This document shows positions 44,015 to 52,525 of a stretch of 64,000 nt of DNA, one piece after another. The notes below the pieces were generated by a model, which searched no databases, was not told the origin of the DNA, and was given only the letters and a program-made list of their open reading frames with translations. Each line of letters starts with the position of its first letter. The first letter of the stretch is position 1. The translations under genes and the position numbers were made by a program. This stretch comes from Sedimentibacter sp. (GTDB lineage Bacteria; Bacillota; Clostridia; Tissierellales; Sedimentibacteraceae). The stretch covers positions 62,001-126,000 of the forward strand of contig JAHDLA010000007.1 in the NCBI GenBank assembly GCA_018436705.1, written 5' to 3'.

Positions 44015-44222
44015 TTTGATAGGCATGCAAACCTGAAACATAAATACGGGAATAGGCATTTTTGGTGTAGAGGATATTATGTAGATACAGTAGGGAAAAA
44101 ATGAGAAGAAAATCAAGTAATACATAAGGAACCAGCTTCAAGAGGACATAGCAAATGATCAAATAAGTTTGAAAGAGTATATGGATCTGTTTACGGGTGA
44201 GCAGGTAAAGAAAAGCAAATAG
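44015..44222 (+). pseudogene. IS200/IS605 transposase TnpA remnant
   Basis: The plus strand reads FDRHANLKHKYGNRHFWCRGYYVDTVGK, then, after a one-base shift and a stop, YIRNQLQEDIANDQISLKEYMDLFTGEQVKKSK. These are the C-terminal half of an IS200/IS605 Y1 transposase, including the GYYVDTVG segment near the catalytic tyrosine. The N-terminus is not found. The shift and TAA inside make it inactive. Confidence 0.85.
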
Positions 44223-44343
44223 CCAACCGCTTTAGCAGTAGCGAGTATAGATATGCGGTTGGCAAACTATTCAGTGAACCTTAAGGCTCAAGCCAGTACC
44301 ATGCCCTTATAGGGCTAGAGCAAACCACCGGCTGAGCCGGTGG
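44222..44343 (+). mobile_element. Right end of the IS200/IS605 relic
   Basis: Downstream of the tnpA remnant a hairpin (GCCAACCGC with GCGGTTGGC, 44222-44263) resembles a terminator, and a second one (CCACCGGC-TGA-GCCGGTGG, 44325-44343) is the type of subterminal palindrome recognised by Y1 transposases at the right end. The left end is not visible. Confidence 0.7.
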
Positions 44344-44503
44344 CCATGATTTTTATTATCAATCATATTTTTTAAGGAGTGTAACAAATTACATATTCCG
44401 TCCAATTTTCTCTCCTAGGCTATGAAGTTTGAGGATATATTGAATTATTATTTAGGGGTTCAGCTTTATTATTAATATCTTTAGTGAAGTTGCGTTAATA
44501 TTA

Positions 44504-46003
44504 TCAAGCTGTGTCAACATTTGCCCTGACCTTTATCATAATCCTCTTTATAAATGGCCATAATACAAATGCAACTCCGATAATAAATAAAACACTTGCT
44601 ATAGATCTATCAAATATTCTCATAAAGTTTCCATTGTCTGCAATTATAGCTCTACGGAAATTTTTTTCAAATAATGGCCCCATTAAAAATCCCATTATCA
44701 CTGGAGAAAGTGGCACTCTACAGCTCATGAAAAAATATCCAATAATGCCAAATAATATTAATATCCAAATATCAAAAACTCGATTATTTAAGGCAAATGA
44801 ACCTAAAATACAACTAAGTATTATCACTGGAAATAATATGTACTTGGGAATATTTATCATTCTAACAAATATCTTCATCAATCCAAGTTCCATAAAATAC
44901 ATCATTAAGTTACCAATTAAATAAATTATCATTATGGCTCCAACTATCCCTGCATCTGTTGTAAACAAAAGGGGTCCTGGTTGTAACCCATGAATCATTA
45001 GCCCTCCTATTAATGCGGCTGTTGTCATGTCTCCTGGAATACCAAATGTAATTAAAGGAATTATTGCCCCGCCACAAACAGCATTATTAGAAGATTCTGA
45101 AGCCACAATTCCTTCAGGATATCCTTTTCCAAATTTTTCTGGCTCTTTAGATCTTTGTTTAGCCTCGTTATAGGTCATTAACGCTGCAGTTTGTTGTCCA
45201 ACAGCTGGTAGTATTCCTACAAAAGTTCCTGCAATACTTCCAGTAATCATCGTTCTCCATGTACCTTTTAGCTCTTTAAATGGAGGTTTAAATGATGCGC
45301 TTTTAAAGGATAACTTGTCCTTTCTTGTCTTAAGTTCTTTTGTTTGATTCATTATTTCACCAATAGCATATAAGCCCATCATTAAAGCTGTTGCTGAAAT
45401 TCCTGATGTCAATTGCCATGAGCCAAATGTTAACCTTTCAAGTCCAGTTATTGAATCAAAACCTATTGCACCTAAAATCATCCCAAATATCAAACCAATA
45501 TAGTTTTTTATTTTGTCACCTTCTGTTGTAACTACTATAACAGACATTGCTATAAAGGCTAATCCAAAGAACTCCCAATTTCCAAATTTCAAACCAAATT
45601 TAGCTAGCTGAGGCGCGATAAATATCAATGCCATTGATGAGAAAAGGCCACCTATTAGTGAAGCAAACACACCAATTGAAAGCGCTAATCCCGGTTTCCC
45701 ATTCTTTGTCATTGGATATGCATCCCAACATGTAAAAATTGAAGAAGGGGTACCTGGTATATTTAGTAATGTAGCTGCAATGAGCCCGCCGCTTATACCT
45801 CCTACATATATGCACAATAGTAATGCCATTCCTATTACAGGGTCCATTGCATAAGTTATAGGTATAAGTAAAATAACGCCAAGTGTAGCAGTCAACCCAG
45901 GTATAGATCCAAACACAACACCTATAAAAATACCGACTAACATCACTATCAAAATTTGAGGACTACTTATGAAAACCTGTATACCTTCAAATAAAACACT
46001 CAT
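44504..46003 (-). CDS. TctA family tricarboxylate transporter, large subunit
   Basis: A 499-residue TctA membrane protein with about eleven helices. The signature GLTATLGVILLIPITYAMDPVIGMALLLCIYVGGISGG is near residue 34, and PGTPSSIFTCWDAYPMTKNGKPGLALSIG near 84. The C-terminal half repeats the pattern, with FVGILPAVGQQTAALMTYNEAKQR and ESSNNAVCGGAIIPLITFGIPGDMTTAALIGGLM near 295. With TctC and TctB upstream on the same strand it makes a complete tripartite importer. The usual substrates are citrate-type acids, dicarboxylates or aromatic acids. GGTGGTGAC precedes the ATG. It ends the cluster. Confidence 0.93.
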   Translation of the reverse strand: MSVLFEGIQVFISSPQILIVMLVGIFIGVVFGSIPGLTATLGVILLIPITYAMDPVIGMALLLCIYVGGISGGLIAATLLNIPGTPSSIFTCWDAYPMTKNGKPGLALSIGVFASLIGGLFSSMALIFIAPQLAKFGLKFGNWEFFGLAFIAMSVIVVTTEGDKIKNYIGLIFGMILGAIGFDSITGLERLTFGSWQLTSGISATALMMGLYAIGEIMNQTKELKTRKDKLSFKSASFKPPFKELKGTWRTMITGSIAGTFVGILPAVGQQTAALMTYNEAKQRSKEPEKFGKGYPEGIVASESSNNAVCGGAIIPLITFGIPGDMTTAALIGGLMIHGLQPGPLLFTTDAGIVGAIMIIYLIGNLMMYFMELGLMKIFVRMINIPKYILFPVIILSCILGSFALNNRVFDIWILILFGIIGYFFMSCRVPLSPVIMGFLMGPLFEKNFRRAIIADNGNFMRIFDRSIASVLFIIGVAFVLWPFIKRIMIKVRANVDTA

Positions 46004-46042
46004 TTTGTCACCACCTTATTATTGTAGTCCATTTAGAATTGT

Positions 46043-47059
46043 CTAATTTAGATTATATTCCTCAAATATCGGAAGATTACTATCATACCAAGTCTTCATC
46101 ATTTTTGTGCCATCTTCACTTCCAACATACTGAACCACAAAACCTAATTCTTCACATGCTTGTACAAAATCTTCATTTTCACATACTTCTTTAAATTTAT
46201 TATCTAAATATTTTAATTCCTCTTGTCCTAATCCAGGAGGTGCAAAATAAGCTCTAGGAGCTCCCGAATCTACATTAATACCTAAATCAAGCAGGGTCGG
46301 AACATCTTCCAAAAATGGACAACGATTAGGTGCAATTACAAATAATGGTACAACATCTCCCGATTCAACATAAGATCTAATATCAGATGATGTTGAAACT
46401 TCTATTTGAATGTGATTCCCAAGTAAAGCAGTTCTTGTTTCAGCTCCTCCTTCATAAGGAACTATTGTGCAATCAATATCAAGTCCATTCATTGCTCTAA
46501 TGCTATCAGCCATAGTTATTCCAGCACCTGTAATTCCCCATTTAATCGCTCCAGGATTACTTTGAGCATATTCTACAAAATCTTCAACTGATGCCCAACC
46601 CGTTTCTTTATTAGTTGATACAACAGTCCAGTCATCAACTATAAATGAAATCATTGTAAGTTCTTCCCATAAATTGTTATTACCAGTTAATCCTTGAGAA
46701 ATTAAGTTCATTGGATTATGAGCTAATATTGTATAGCCATCTGCTGGCGAATTTGCTACTTCTTGAGCTCCTATTAAACCAGCTCCGCCTTCTACATTAA
46801 CTGCTACCATATTAACAGGCAAATCTATATATTGCATAATTGTTCTTGTTAATATGTCTGATCCACCGCCAGGGCCAAAAGGTATAATACACTTTATTTC
46901 TTTCTCTGGTACCCATGCAACTGGTTCAGAAGATGCAGGCTCTTGTGCTGATGATTCCTTAGCTTGTGGTTCTACTGATCTTTCTGTTTGTGACTGGCAA
47001 CCTAACAGGCTTCCCATCACTACAACTAAAACTAAAAGAAACGCTAACATTTTTTTCAT
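46043..47059 (-). CDS. TctC family extracytoplasmic binding protein
   Basis: A 338-residue TctC-type binding lipoprotein. MKKMLAFLLVLVVVMGSLLGCQSQ is the lipoprotein signal with Cys21. The mature part begins WVPEKEIKCIIPFGPGGGSDILTRTIMQYI, the conserved TctC ligand-binding loop, followed by VEGGAGLIGAQEVANSPADGYT and an ITGAGITMADSIRAMNGL region. Solute specificity cannot be judged. GGAGGTATT precedes the ATG. It sits between the TctB and TctA genes in the order TctB, TctC, TctA. Confidence 0.93.
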   Translation of the reverse strand: MKKMLAFLLVLVVVMGSLLGCQSQTERSVEPQAKESSAQEPASSEPVAWVPEKEIKCIIPFGPGGGSDILTRTIMQYIDLPVNMVAVNVEGGAGLIGAQEVANSPADGYTILAHNPMNLISQGLTGNNNLWEELTMISFIVDDWTVVSTNKETGWASVEDFVEYAQSNPGAIKWGITGAGITMADSIRAMNGLDIDCTIVPYEGGAETRTALLGNHIQIEVSTSSDIRSYVESGDVVPLFVIAPNRCPFLEDVPTLLDLGINVDSGAPRAYFAPPGLGQEELKYLDNKFKEVCENEDFVQACEELGFVVQYVGSEDGTKMMKTWYDSNLPIFEEYNLN

Positions 47060-47083
47060 TTTAATACCTCCATTTTTTTATTT

Positions 47084-47590
47084 TTAAGGTAATACTACCT
47101 TTAACCAATTAGTAAAAATGAATGTTATGACTGATACAGTAATTAGAGAAATAACAACTGACTGTAATAATCCTTTGATCAACACAGATTTCTTTTTTAA
47201 GTCCAGAGATTTCTCTTCTATCATTATCAAAAAGCTAAGTAGTGTGACTAGCAAAAAGCTATCAACAAAAAATCCAATCCGCTTTAAAACTGCTGTATAC
47301 ACTGCCAACCCAATAAATGAGAATATGGCTAAAAAATTATTTTTTTTCTTACTATTTATATTCTCTTCACTATCTTTAGAAGGTAAGAAAGCTTTTATAA
47401 AGACTATAAAGGAGATAATAATTAGTAATACAGCAAGGAATTTAATATAAAAGTCAGCTCTTGCTATTACTATACTCTCTCTAAATATCGAATTCCCTTT
47501 TATTACGGATTCACTTAATAGAATATACAGTGAAAAACTAATCATCATGGTTCCTAATATAATATCCTTTATTCTATTTGCTTTATTCAT
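47084..47590 (-). CDS. TctB family small membrane subunit
   Basis: A protein of about 168 residues with four hydrophobic helices, the expected size and layout of TctB: IKDIILGTMMISFSLYILL at the start, a FYIKFLAVLLIIISFIVFIKAF helix near 55, the NNFLAIFSFIGLAVYTAVLKRIGFFVDSFLLVTLLSFLIM helical pair and the C-terminal VVISLITVSVITFIFTNWLKVVLP. Start chosen at the second ATG (47590); three codons upstream another ATG lies too close to AAAGGA. It is required, with TctA, for high-affinity transport. Confidence 0.85.
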   Translation of the reverse strand: MNKANRIKDIILGTMMISFSLYILLSESVIKGNSIFRESIVIARADFYIKFLAVLLIIISFIVFIKAFLPSKDSEENINSKKKNNFLAIFSFIGLAVYTAVLKRIGFFVDSFLLVTLLSFLIMIEEKSLDLKKKSVLIKGLLQSVVISLITVSVITFIFTNWLKVVLP

Positions 47591-47637
47591 AATAACCATA
47601 TCCTTTATTTTAATTTAGTTTTATCCCTGATATCTAG

Positions 47638-48804
47638 CTATAAGATGCATACATCAACGCCTCTTCTCCTAATTGCAAACTCTCTACAAGCTGATTGTTC
47701 TGATTTTGTTCTTTCACCGTTTATCACTTTAAGTGTATAATCGAATAATTCTTCGCCTACATCAGATATATTTCTAATCCCATTTATTACATCCCCAGTA
47801 TCAACATCAATATTATCATTCAATCTTCTAAATGTGTCTGAATTGCTTGAGATTTTAATTACTGGACAAATTGGATTTCCGGCTGGAGATCCTCGTCCTG
47901 TAGTGAAATAAATTAAATTTGCTCCTCCAGCTGCCATAGCTACCATAGATTCAATATCATGCCCAGGTGCATCCATAACTACGAGACCTTTTTTAGAAGG
48001 TTTCTGTCCATGCTCCAGTACTTCCTGAATAGTAGTACTTCCACCTTTTTTAATGCAACCTAATGATTTCTCTTCAATTGTCGTAAGTCCGCCGACAAGA
48101 TTTCCAGGAGATATGTCAACCAAACTACTTGAGCTAACTCTAGCAAGATTAAGTTCTGTTTCCTGAATCATATCCAATAACTTATTAGCAACTTTTTCAT
48201 TTACACATTGCTCTGTTAATATATCCTCCGCACCAACACATTCGGTAAGCTCTGTAAGCATTACTGTACTACCTAAATTAACCAATTTGTCACTTACATA
48301 ACCAACAACTGGGTTAGCTGATAACCCTGAGTAACTATCAGATGCTCCACATTCTGTTCCAAAAATTAAGTCACCTAAAGAAGCTTCTACTTTTTTAATT
48401 GAATCAGCATAATTTATAAAATTTTCTATTATCTCCTTTGATTTTTCAATTGCTTTTATTGTTCCTCCAACTTCTTGAATAACTATCTTTTCAACACGCT
48501 TACCAGTATTTTTAATTCCATTATATACTCTATCAAGATTAACTGTTTCACATCCTAAACTAACGAGTAATATAGCGGCAACATTAGGATTATTTCCAAT
48601 TCCAATAAATGTGTTTTGAATCTCTAGGTTACTAACAGGGTCAAACGTACAACCATAAACATGTGGTATTGTAATTACTTCATGATATTCTCTACCTATA
48701 GCTTCAACGACAGAGTTGGCACATATAACCGTTGGAATTATTACAACATAATTTCTAATACCAATTGAACCATCTGCTCTTTGGTATCCCATAAATTTAG
48801 TCAT
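47638..48804 (-). CDS. UxaA/SuyB-type lyase, large (C-terminal) subunit
   Basis: A 388-residue protein of the C-terminal UxaA family, known from altronate dehydratase, galactarate dehydratase and (2R)-sulfolactate sulfo-lyase SuyB. The blocks MGYQRADGSIGIRNYVVIIPTVICANSV at the start, HVYGCTFDPVSNLEIQNTFIGIGNNPNVAAILLVSLGCET near residue 48, GTECGASDSYSGLSANPVVGYVSDKLV near 168 and DAPGHDIESMVAMAAGGANLIYFTTGRGSPAGNPICPVIKISS near 275 are clear. The small SAF-domain subunit is a separate gene just upstream, as in SuyAB, instead of one polypeptide as in UxaA. Eliminates water or sulfite from a hydroxy acid; the actual group is unknown. Confidence 0.88.
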   Translation of the reverse strand: MTKFMGYQRADGSIGIRNYVVIIPTVICANSVVEAIGREYHEVITIPHVYGCTFDPVSNLEIQNTFIGIGNNPNVAAILLVSLGCETVNLDRVYNGIKNTGKRVEKIVIQEVGGTIKAIEKSKEIIENFINYADSIKKVEASLGDLIFGTECGASDSYSGLSANPVVGYVSDKLVNLGSTVMLTELTECVGAEDILTEQCVNEKVANKLLDMIQETELNLARVSSSSLVDISPGNLVGGLTTIEEKSLGCIKKGGSTTIQEVLEHGQKPSKKGLVVMDAPGHDIESMVAMAAGGANLIYFTTGRGSPAGNPICPVIKISSNSDTFRRLNDNIDVDTGDVINGIRNISDVGEELFDYTLKVINGERTKSEQSACREFAIRRRGVDVCIL

Positions 48805-49102
48805 AAGAAGTCCTCCTTTTTAATCCTTTACCTCTTTCGCTTTTTATATTATGTATATGAACTAAATCTCCAGGAGAAATCCTTTTCACTGCTATTCCAA
48901 TTTTCTTACCATATTTAATTATGTCTTCTCCAATTTGAATATTAGAAATAGAAACTTTATGGCCTTTTTCAACGTCTGATGTAGCACATAGATTATCTTT
49001 AAGTCCAATAGCCTTAATTATATCACCTTTACTCATGTATTCTAGAGTAGTAACAACATTGTCTAAGGAATCAATTAAAACACAATTAAACCCGTCTATC
49101 AA
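48797..49102 (-). CDS. UxaA/SuyA-type lyase, small SAF-domain subunit
   Basis: A protein of about 101 residues, SAF-domain: IDGFNCVLIDSLDNVVTTLEYMSKGDIIKA, then TSDVEKGHKVSISNIQIGEDIIKYGKKIGIAVKRISPGDLVHIHNI, the pattern of the N-terminal UxaA or SuyA subunit. A TTG start at 49102 (GGAGG six bases upstream) is preferred to one two codons earlier. It overlaps the amidohydrolase stop and the large-subunit start (8 bases), giving tight coupling. The DLVHIHNI sequence carries the histidine pair seen in the family metal/substrate site. Confidence 0.85.
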   Translation of the reverse strand: MIDGFNCVLIDSLDNVVTTLEYMSKGDIIKAIGLKDNLCATSDVEKGHKVSISNIQIGEDIIKYGKKIGIAVKRISPGDLVHIHNIKSERGKGLKRRTSYD

Positions 49103-50303
49103 TTTCAACCTCCTTATTATCTACATAGTATTTTATAAGATAGCACAATATTTCTACCGCCTTAAGTAATATGTCTTCATCAATCTTAAACTTTGAACTA
49201 TGCAGTGGAAATGTACACCCTTTTTCTTCATTTTTGTTACCAATAAAAAAGTATAATCCTGGAACATACTTTTCATATTCAGAAAAATCTTCACTAGCCA
49301 TGCTTGGATTTTGTAGATATACTAAATTGTTTGAAAGTCTTTTTTCATCCATTGCTTTTATACATAATTCTACTAACCTTCTGTCAGAATTTGTTACGTT
49401 AAATGTTGGTTCATAATTAAATTCATAAGAACCACCATTTAATTTTGTAATATTCTCAATCAACATTTCCATGTTTTTTTTAAGTTCCCCCTGAAGGTTT
49501 TCATCTATATATCTTGTAGTACCTGTCATTAAAACATCATATGGTATTGTGTTAAAGCTTTTACCGGAAGTAATAGTACCAACTGAAATTACTGCGGGTT
49601 TTAGAGAGTCAATTTTCCTTCCGACAATATTTTGGAATCCTTGAATAATTTCTGCAGCCATTATAGTGGGATCAATAGCTAAATGAGGGCTTGACCCATG
49701 TCCTTCCACTCCAATTAATCTTAATGTAAATTTGTCTCCTGCAGCCATTATTGGGCCTTCTTTTATTCCTATTTTTCCAGATTCTAAAGAAGGCCAAATA
49801 TGTAGTCCAAGAATTAAATCTGGTTTTGGATTGTCCAATACACCATCCAAAATCATTTGTTTAGCACCCCCAAGGCCTTCCTCAGCCGGTTGAAATATTA
49901 TCCTCACTCTAGCTTGTAAGCTATCCTTTATCTCGTTTAGTATTCGGGCTATGCCTAAGCCTATGCTTATATGGCCATCGTGTCCACATGCATGCATTTT
50001 ACCAACATTTAAGGATTGATAATCCATGCCAGTTTCTTCAGTAATTGGAAGAGCGTCAATATCAACTCTTATAGCAACACAATAAAAATCAATATGAGGA
50101 TTAATATCCACAACAACACCTGTTTTTGCAACTCTTCTAATCGCTTTTAATCCAATATCGTTTAAATAATTAACTATCATCTCAGAGGTCTTATATTCTT
50201 CAAATCCTATCTCAGGGTTTTTGTGAAACTCTCTTCTATATCGAATCACTTCTTCACCATATAATTCTATATTTTTTTTGACAAAGAGATCATAATTATC
50301 CAT
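49086..50303 (-). CDS. M20 family amidohydrolase (hippurate hydrolase-like)
   Basis: A 405-residue M20D enzyme of the hippuricase/IAA-amino acid hydrolase type. VIRYRREFHKNPEIGFEEYKTSEMI near 20, VGKMHACGHDGHISIGLGIA near 102 (metal-binding Cys/His), FQPAEEGLGGAKQMILDG near 137 (catalytic and metal glutamates), LHIWPSLESGKIGIKEGPIMAAGD near 167 and GVEGHGSSPHLAIDPTIMA near 195 are the family blocks. These hydrolyse N-acyl amino acids. In this cluster it may release a hydroxy acid or amine from an N-acyl conjugate before the UxaA-type lyase acts. GGAGTGGAACA precedes the ATG. Confidence 0.9.
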   Translation of the reverse strand: MDNYDLFVKKNIELYGEEVIRYRREFHKNPEIGFEEYKTSEMIVNYLNDIGLKAIRRVAKTGVVVDINPHIDFYCVAIRVDIDALPITEETGMDYQSLNVGKMHACGHDGHISIGLGIARILNEIKDSLQARVRIIFQPAEEGLGGAKQMILDGVLDNPKPDLILGLHIWPSLESGKIGIKEGPIMAAGDKFTLRLIGVEGHGSSPHLAIDPTIMAAEIIQGFQNIVGRKIDSLKPAVISVGTITSGKSFNTIPYDVLMTGTTRYIDENLQGELKKNMEMLIENITKLNGGSYEFNYEPTFNVTNSDRRLVELCIKAMDEKRLSNNLVYLQNPSMASEDFSEYEKYVPGLYFFIGNKNEEKGCTFPLHSSKFKIDEDILLKAVEILCYLIKYYVDNKEVEIDRRV

Positions 50304-50321
50304 TGTTCCACTCCTTAATCA

Positions 50322-50358
50322 CCCCAACTTGCAATATGTAACATCAAGCAAGTTGGGG
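50322..50358 (-). other. Intra-operon hairpin
   Basis: CCCCAACTTGC and GCAAGTTGGGG form a perfect 11-base stem around a 15-base loop between the DRE-TIM gene and the M20 gene. On the minus strand no T run follows; it may tune mRNA stability or readthrough inside the operon. Confidence 0.7.
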
Positions 50359-50364
50359 GAAAAC

Positions 50365-51615
50365 TTATTTACTTACTACTGAATTGTAAATTTCTATAAA
50401 CTCATCTTTATTTAAAACTCTTCTCTTTTTTCTTCCTTCTTCTTTTACTAACTGAAGTATTTTTTCAATGTCTTCTTCAGAATATTCTAATCCAAGGTTT
50501 TCAAGATATATTTGAACGTTTTCTTTACCACTTGATCCACCTAATACTATTTGAGTATCTTCTCTACCAACGATTTCCGGAAGATATGGCGTCATGGCTG
50601 CAGTAATACCTCCTTTTTCAAGTCTTGATTTTGCTTGTACAGGAACTCCTGATTCTAACCAGAATAATTTCTTACCAGTTACTGGCTTGTTCACATGAAT
50701 AGGTATATTCGTAATTTTTTCAACTAATTTGGTGATTTCATCAATATAATCAAGTTTTATTCCTGTTTCAATATTCAGCAGAATTTCAAGAGCTGCAGCA
50801 ACTTCTTCTGTAGCTACATTGCCAGTTCTTTCGCCAAGCCCATTTATTGAAGAATGAATTCCATCAACTCCTGCGTACGCAGCAGCTATTACCGAGCCAA
50901 CAGCCATACCAAATTCATTATGGACATGGAACTCAACTGGAGTATTTCCCAATAATTCTTTCAATTCCCTTACAGCATGAAATATTGCATGTGGAGTTGC
51001 CACTCCAAAGCTATCAGTAAAAACTACTGATTCAGGATTAGTTCTTCTAACTACTTCAGAATAAATTTTTTTTGCATAGTCTAAAGTCCCTCTAGTTACA
51101 TCCCATCCCATAAAAGTAACTGTTAAACCTTTGCTTTTTGCATATTCTATTGATGAAACAACTCTTTTTATTAACTCATCTGTTTCTACTTTGTAAGCAA
51201 AATAATTAGTATAAGGATTAACAGCGTGTTCTACTATAACTTTTGATACTCCCGCTTCTACTGCATAATCGATATCATCGTTTCTCGCTCTACAAAAAGC
51301 TACGATTTCAGAGTCTAAATCCATATCAACTAATCTTCTTACCGCTCTACCAATATCTTTGGAAATTATCGGCATACCAACCTCAATGCTCTTTACACCT
51401 AATTTGTTAAGCGCAACACCGATCTCAACTCTTTCATCTTCTGTCCAGTTCAAACCGCAAGTTTGTTCCCCATCTCTAAGTGTTACATCATGAATATAAA
51501 TTTTTTTTGATGTAGTCGGTGGCATAACTTCTTTTAGAAAATTCATTGGTGAAACCCATTTTTTTTCATTAAAATATGGTGCACCTTTCATTTCCATGTT
51601 TTCAATAATTTTCAT
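50365..51615 (-). CDS. DRE-TIM acyltransferase (homocitrate/citramalate synthase-like)
   Basis: A 416-residue DRE-TIM metallolyase-family enzyme related to homocitrate, citramalate and isopropylmalate synthases. IYIHDVTLRDGEQTCGLNWTEDERVEIGVALNKLGV near 40 carries the DRE-like metal/catalytic motif (TLRDGEQ), FTDSFGVATPHAIFHAVREL near 205 and VEFHVHNEFGMAVGSVIAAAYAGVDGIHSSINGLGERTGNVATEEVAAAL near 230 hold the HxH metal site and the ENGIGERxGN-type motif. There is no long LeuA-type regulatory domain, only a short C-terminal helix bundle, so it is not the biosynthetic LeuA. Placed with Ptb/Buk-like genes it could run in the cleavage direction. Substrate unknown. Confidence 0.85.
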   Translation of the reverse strand: MKIIENMEMKGAPYFNEKKWVSPMNFLKEVMPPTTSKKIYIHDVTLRDGEQTCGLNWTEDERVEIGVALNKLGVKSIEVGMPIISKDIGRAVRRLVDMDLDSEIVAFCRARNDDIDYAVEAGVSKVIVEHAVNPYTNYFAYKVETDELIKRVVSSIEYAKSKGLTVTFMGWDVTRGTLDYAKKIYSEVVRRTNPESVVFTDSFGVATPHAIFHAVRELKELLGNTPVEFHVHNEFGMAVGSVIAAAYAGVDGIHSSINGLGERTGNVATEEVAAALEILLNIETGIKLDYIDEITKLVEKITNIPIHVNKPVTGKKLFWLESGVPVQAKSRLEKGGITAAMTPYLPEIVGREDTQIVLGGSSGKENVQIYLENLGLEYSEEDIEKILQLVKEEGRKKRRVLNKDEFIEIYNSVVSK

Positions 51616-51628
51616 TTTTGTCCTCCTT

Positions 51629-52525
51629 TTAAGTTATACTTGATAGTAGTATTGAATTATATTTTTCTTTAATGCTGGCAGATCTAGATGTCAATATTAT
51701 AGGGTATTTGGCACCAAGCACTATACCAGCTGAATCAAAGCCGCCTATATATGTAAGCCCTTTACAGAATATGTTACCTGCATCCAAATTTGGCATAACC
51801 ATTAAGTCCACATCTCCAGCAACAGGACTATCTACTTTCTTTATTGCAGCTGCATTATTATTTACTGCAATATCAATACCTATAGGGCCTAAAATATTAA
51901 ATCTTCCATCATTTTTATAATAATCTGATAGCTCAAGTGCATCAACTGATGATTTTATCTTAGGATTTGATTTTTCTGCACATGAAATAATACCTACTTT
52001 AGGTTTTCCAATCCCTAATGCCTTTAGAATTTCTATTGAATTTTCTATTATAATTTTTTTATCTTCAACTGAAGGTTCTATTAATATGCTTGGATCAGAA
52101 ACAAATAATAATTTTTCAAAATTTCTTAATTCATAAATAGAAACATGGGTTAGTAAACTCGATTTCAATAGACTTCTCTCTGAAAGGATTATACTCATAA
52201 ATAATTTAGTCTCAACTATACCTTTCATAAAAATATCTGCTTTTTTATTAACGATTAGTTTAAATGACTCCACTAAAGCTTCTTCATCTGATTCCAAATG
52301 AATAATTTCAAAATCTTTAATATTAATCTTATACTCTTTTATTATTTTAATAATTTTAGATTTATCTCCAAACATCTTTACTTTGACAACGTCCTTCATA
52401 CATGCTTCACTAATAGCAGATAAAATATTTCTGTCATATGGACAAGCAACGCTTAAAATTTTTTTTTTCTTATTTTCTATAGCTTTTTCTATAGCTATTT
52501 TCTCTACTTCTAAAAAAGACTTCAT
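51629..52525 (-). CDS. Phosphate acyltransferase, Ptb-like
   Basis: A 298-residue phosphate acetyl/butyryltransferase-family enzyme. The NCxxE-like residues are replaced, but the PTA/PTB pattern AIIL.. DVDLMVMPNLDAGNIFCKGLTYIGGFDSAGIVLGAKYPIILTSRSAS (near 235) and KKADIFMKGIVETKLFMS (near 92) match phosphate butyryltransferases. It transfers an acyl group between CoA and phosphate. Its ATG overlaps the stop of the Buk-like gene by four bases (ATGA), so the two are translated as a pair, as for Ptb/Buk. The acyl group may be branched or carry a hydroxy or second carboxyl group. Confidence 0.82.
   Translation of the reverse strand: MKSFLEVEKIAIEKAIENKKKKILSVACPYDRNILSAISEACMKDVVKVKMFGDKSKIIKIIKEYKINIKDFEIIHLESDEEALVESFKLIVNKKADIFMKGIVETKLFMSIILSERSLLKSSLLTHVSIYELRNFEKLLFVSDPSILIEPSVEDKKIIIENSIEILKALGIGKPKVGIISCAEKSNPKIKSSVDALELSDYYKNDGRFNILGPIGIDIAVNNNAAAIKKVDSPVAGDVDLMVMPNLDAGNIFCKGLTYIGGFDSAGIVLGAKYPIILTSRSASIKEKYNSILLSSIT

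Noticed and set aside
43866-44162. 98-codon minus-strand frame
   Set aside because: It is the opposite strand of the IS3 and IS200/IS605 remnants, whose plus-strand translations match known transposase blocks.
43175-44503. CRISPR-like repeats in the scrapyard region
   Set aside because: The palindromes present are single, differ from each other and are not regularly spaced.
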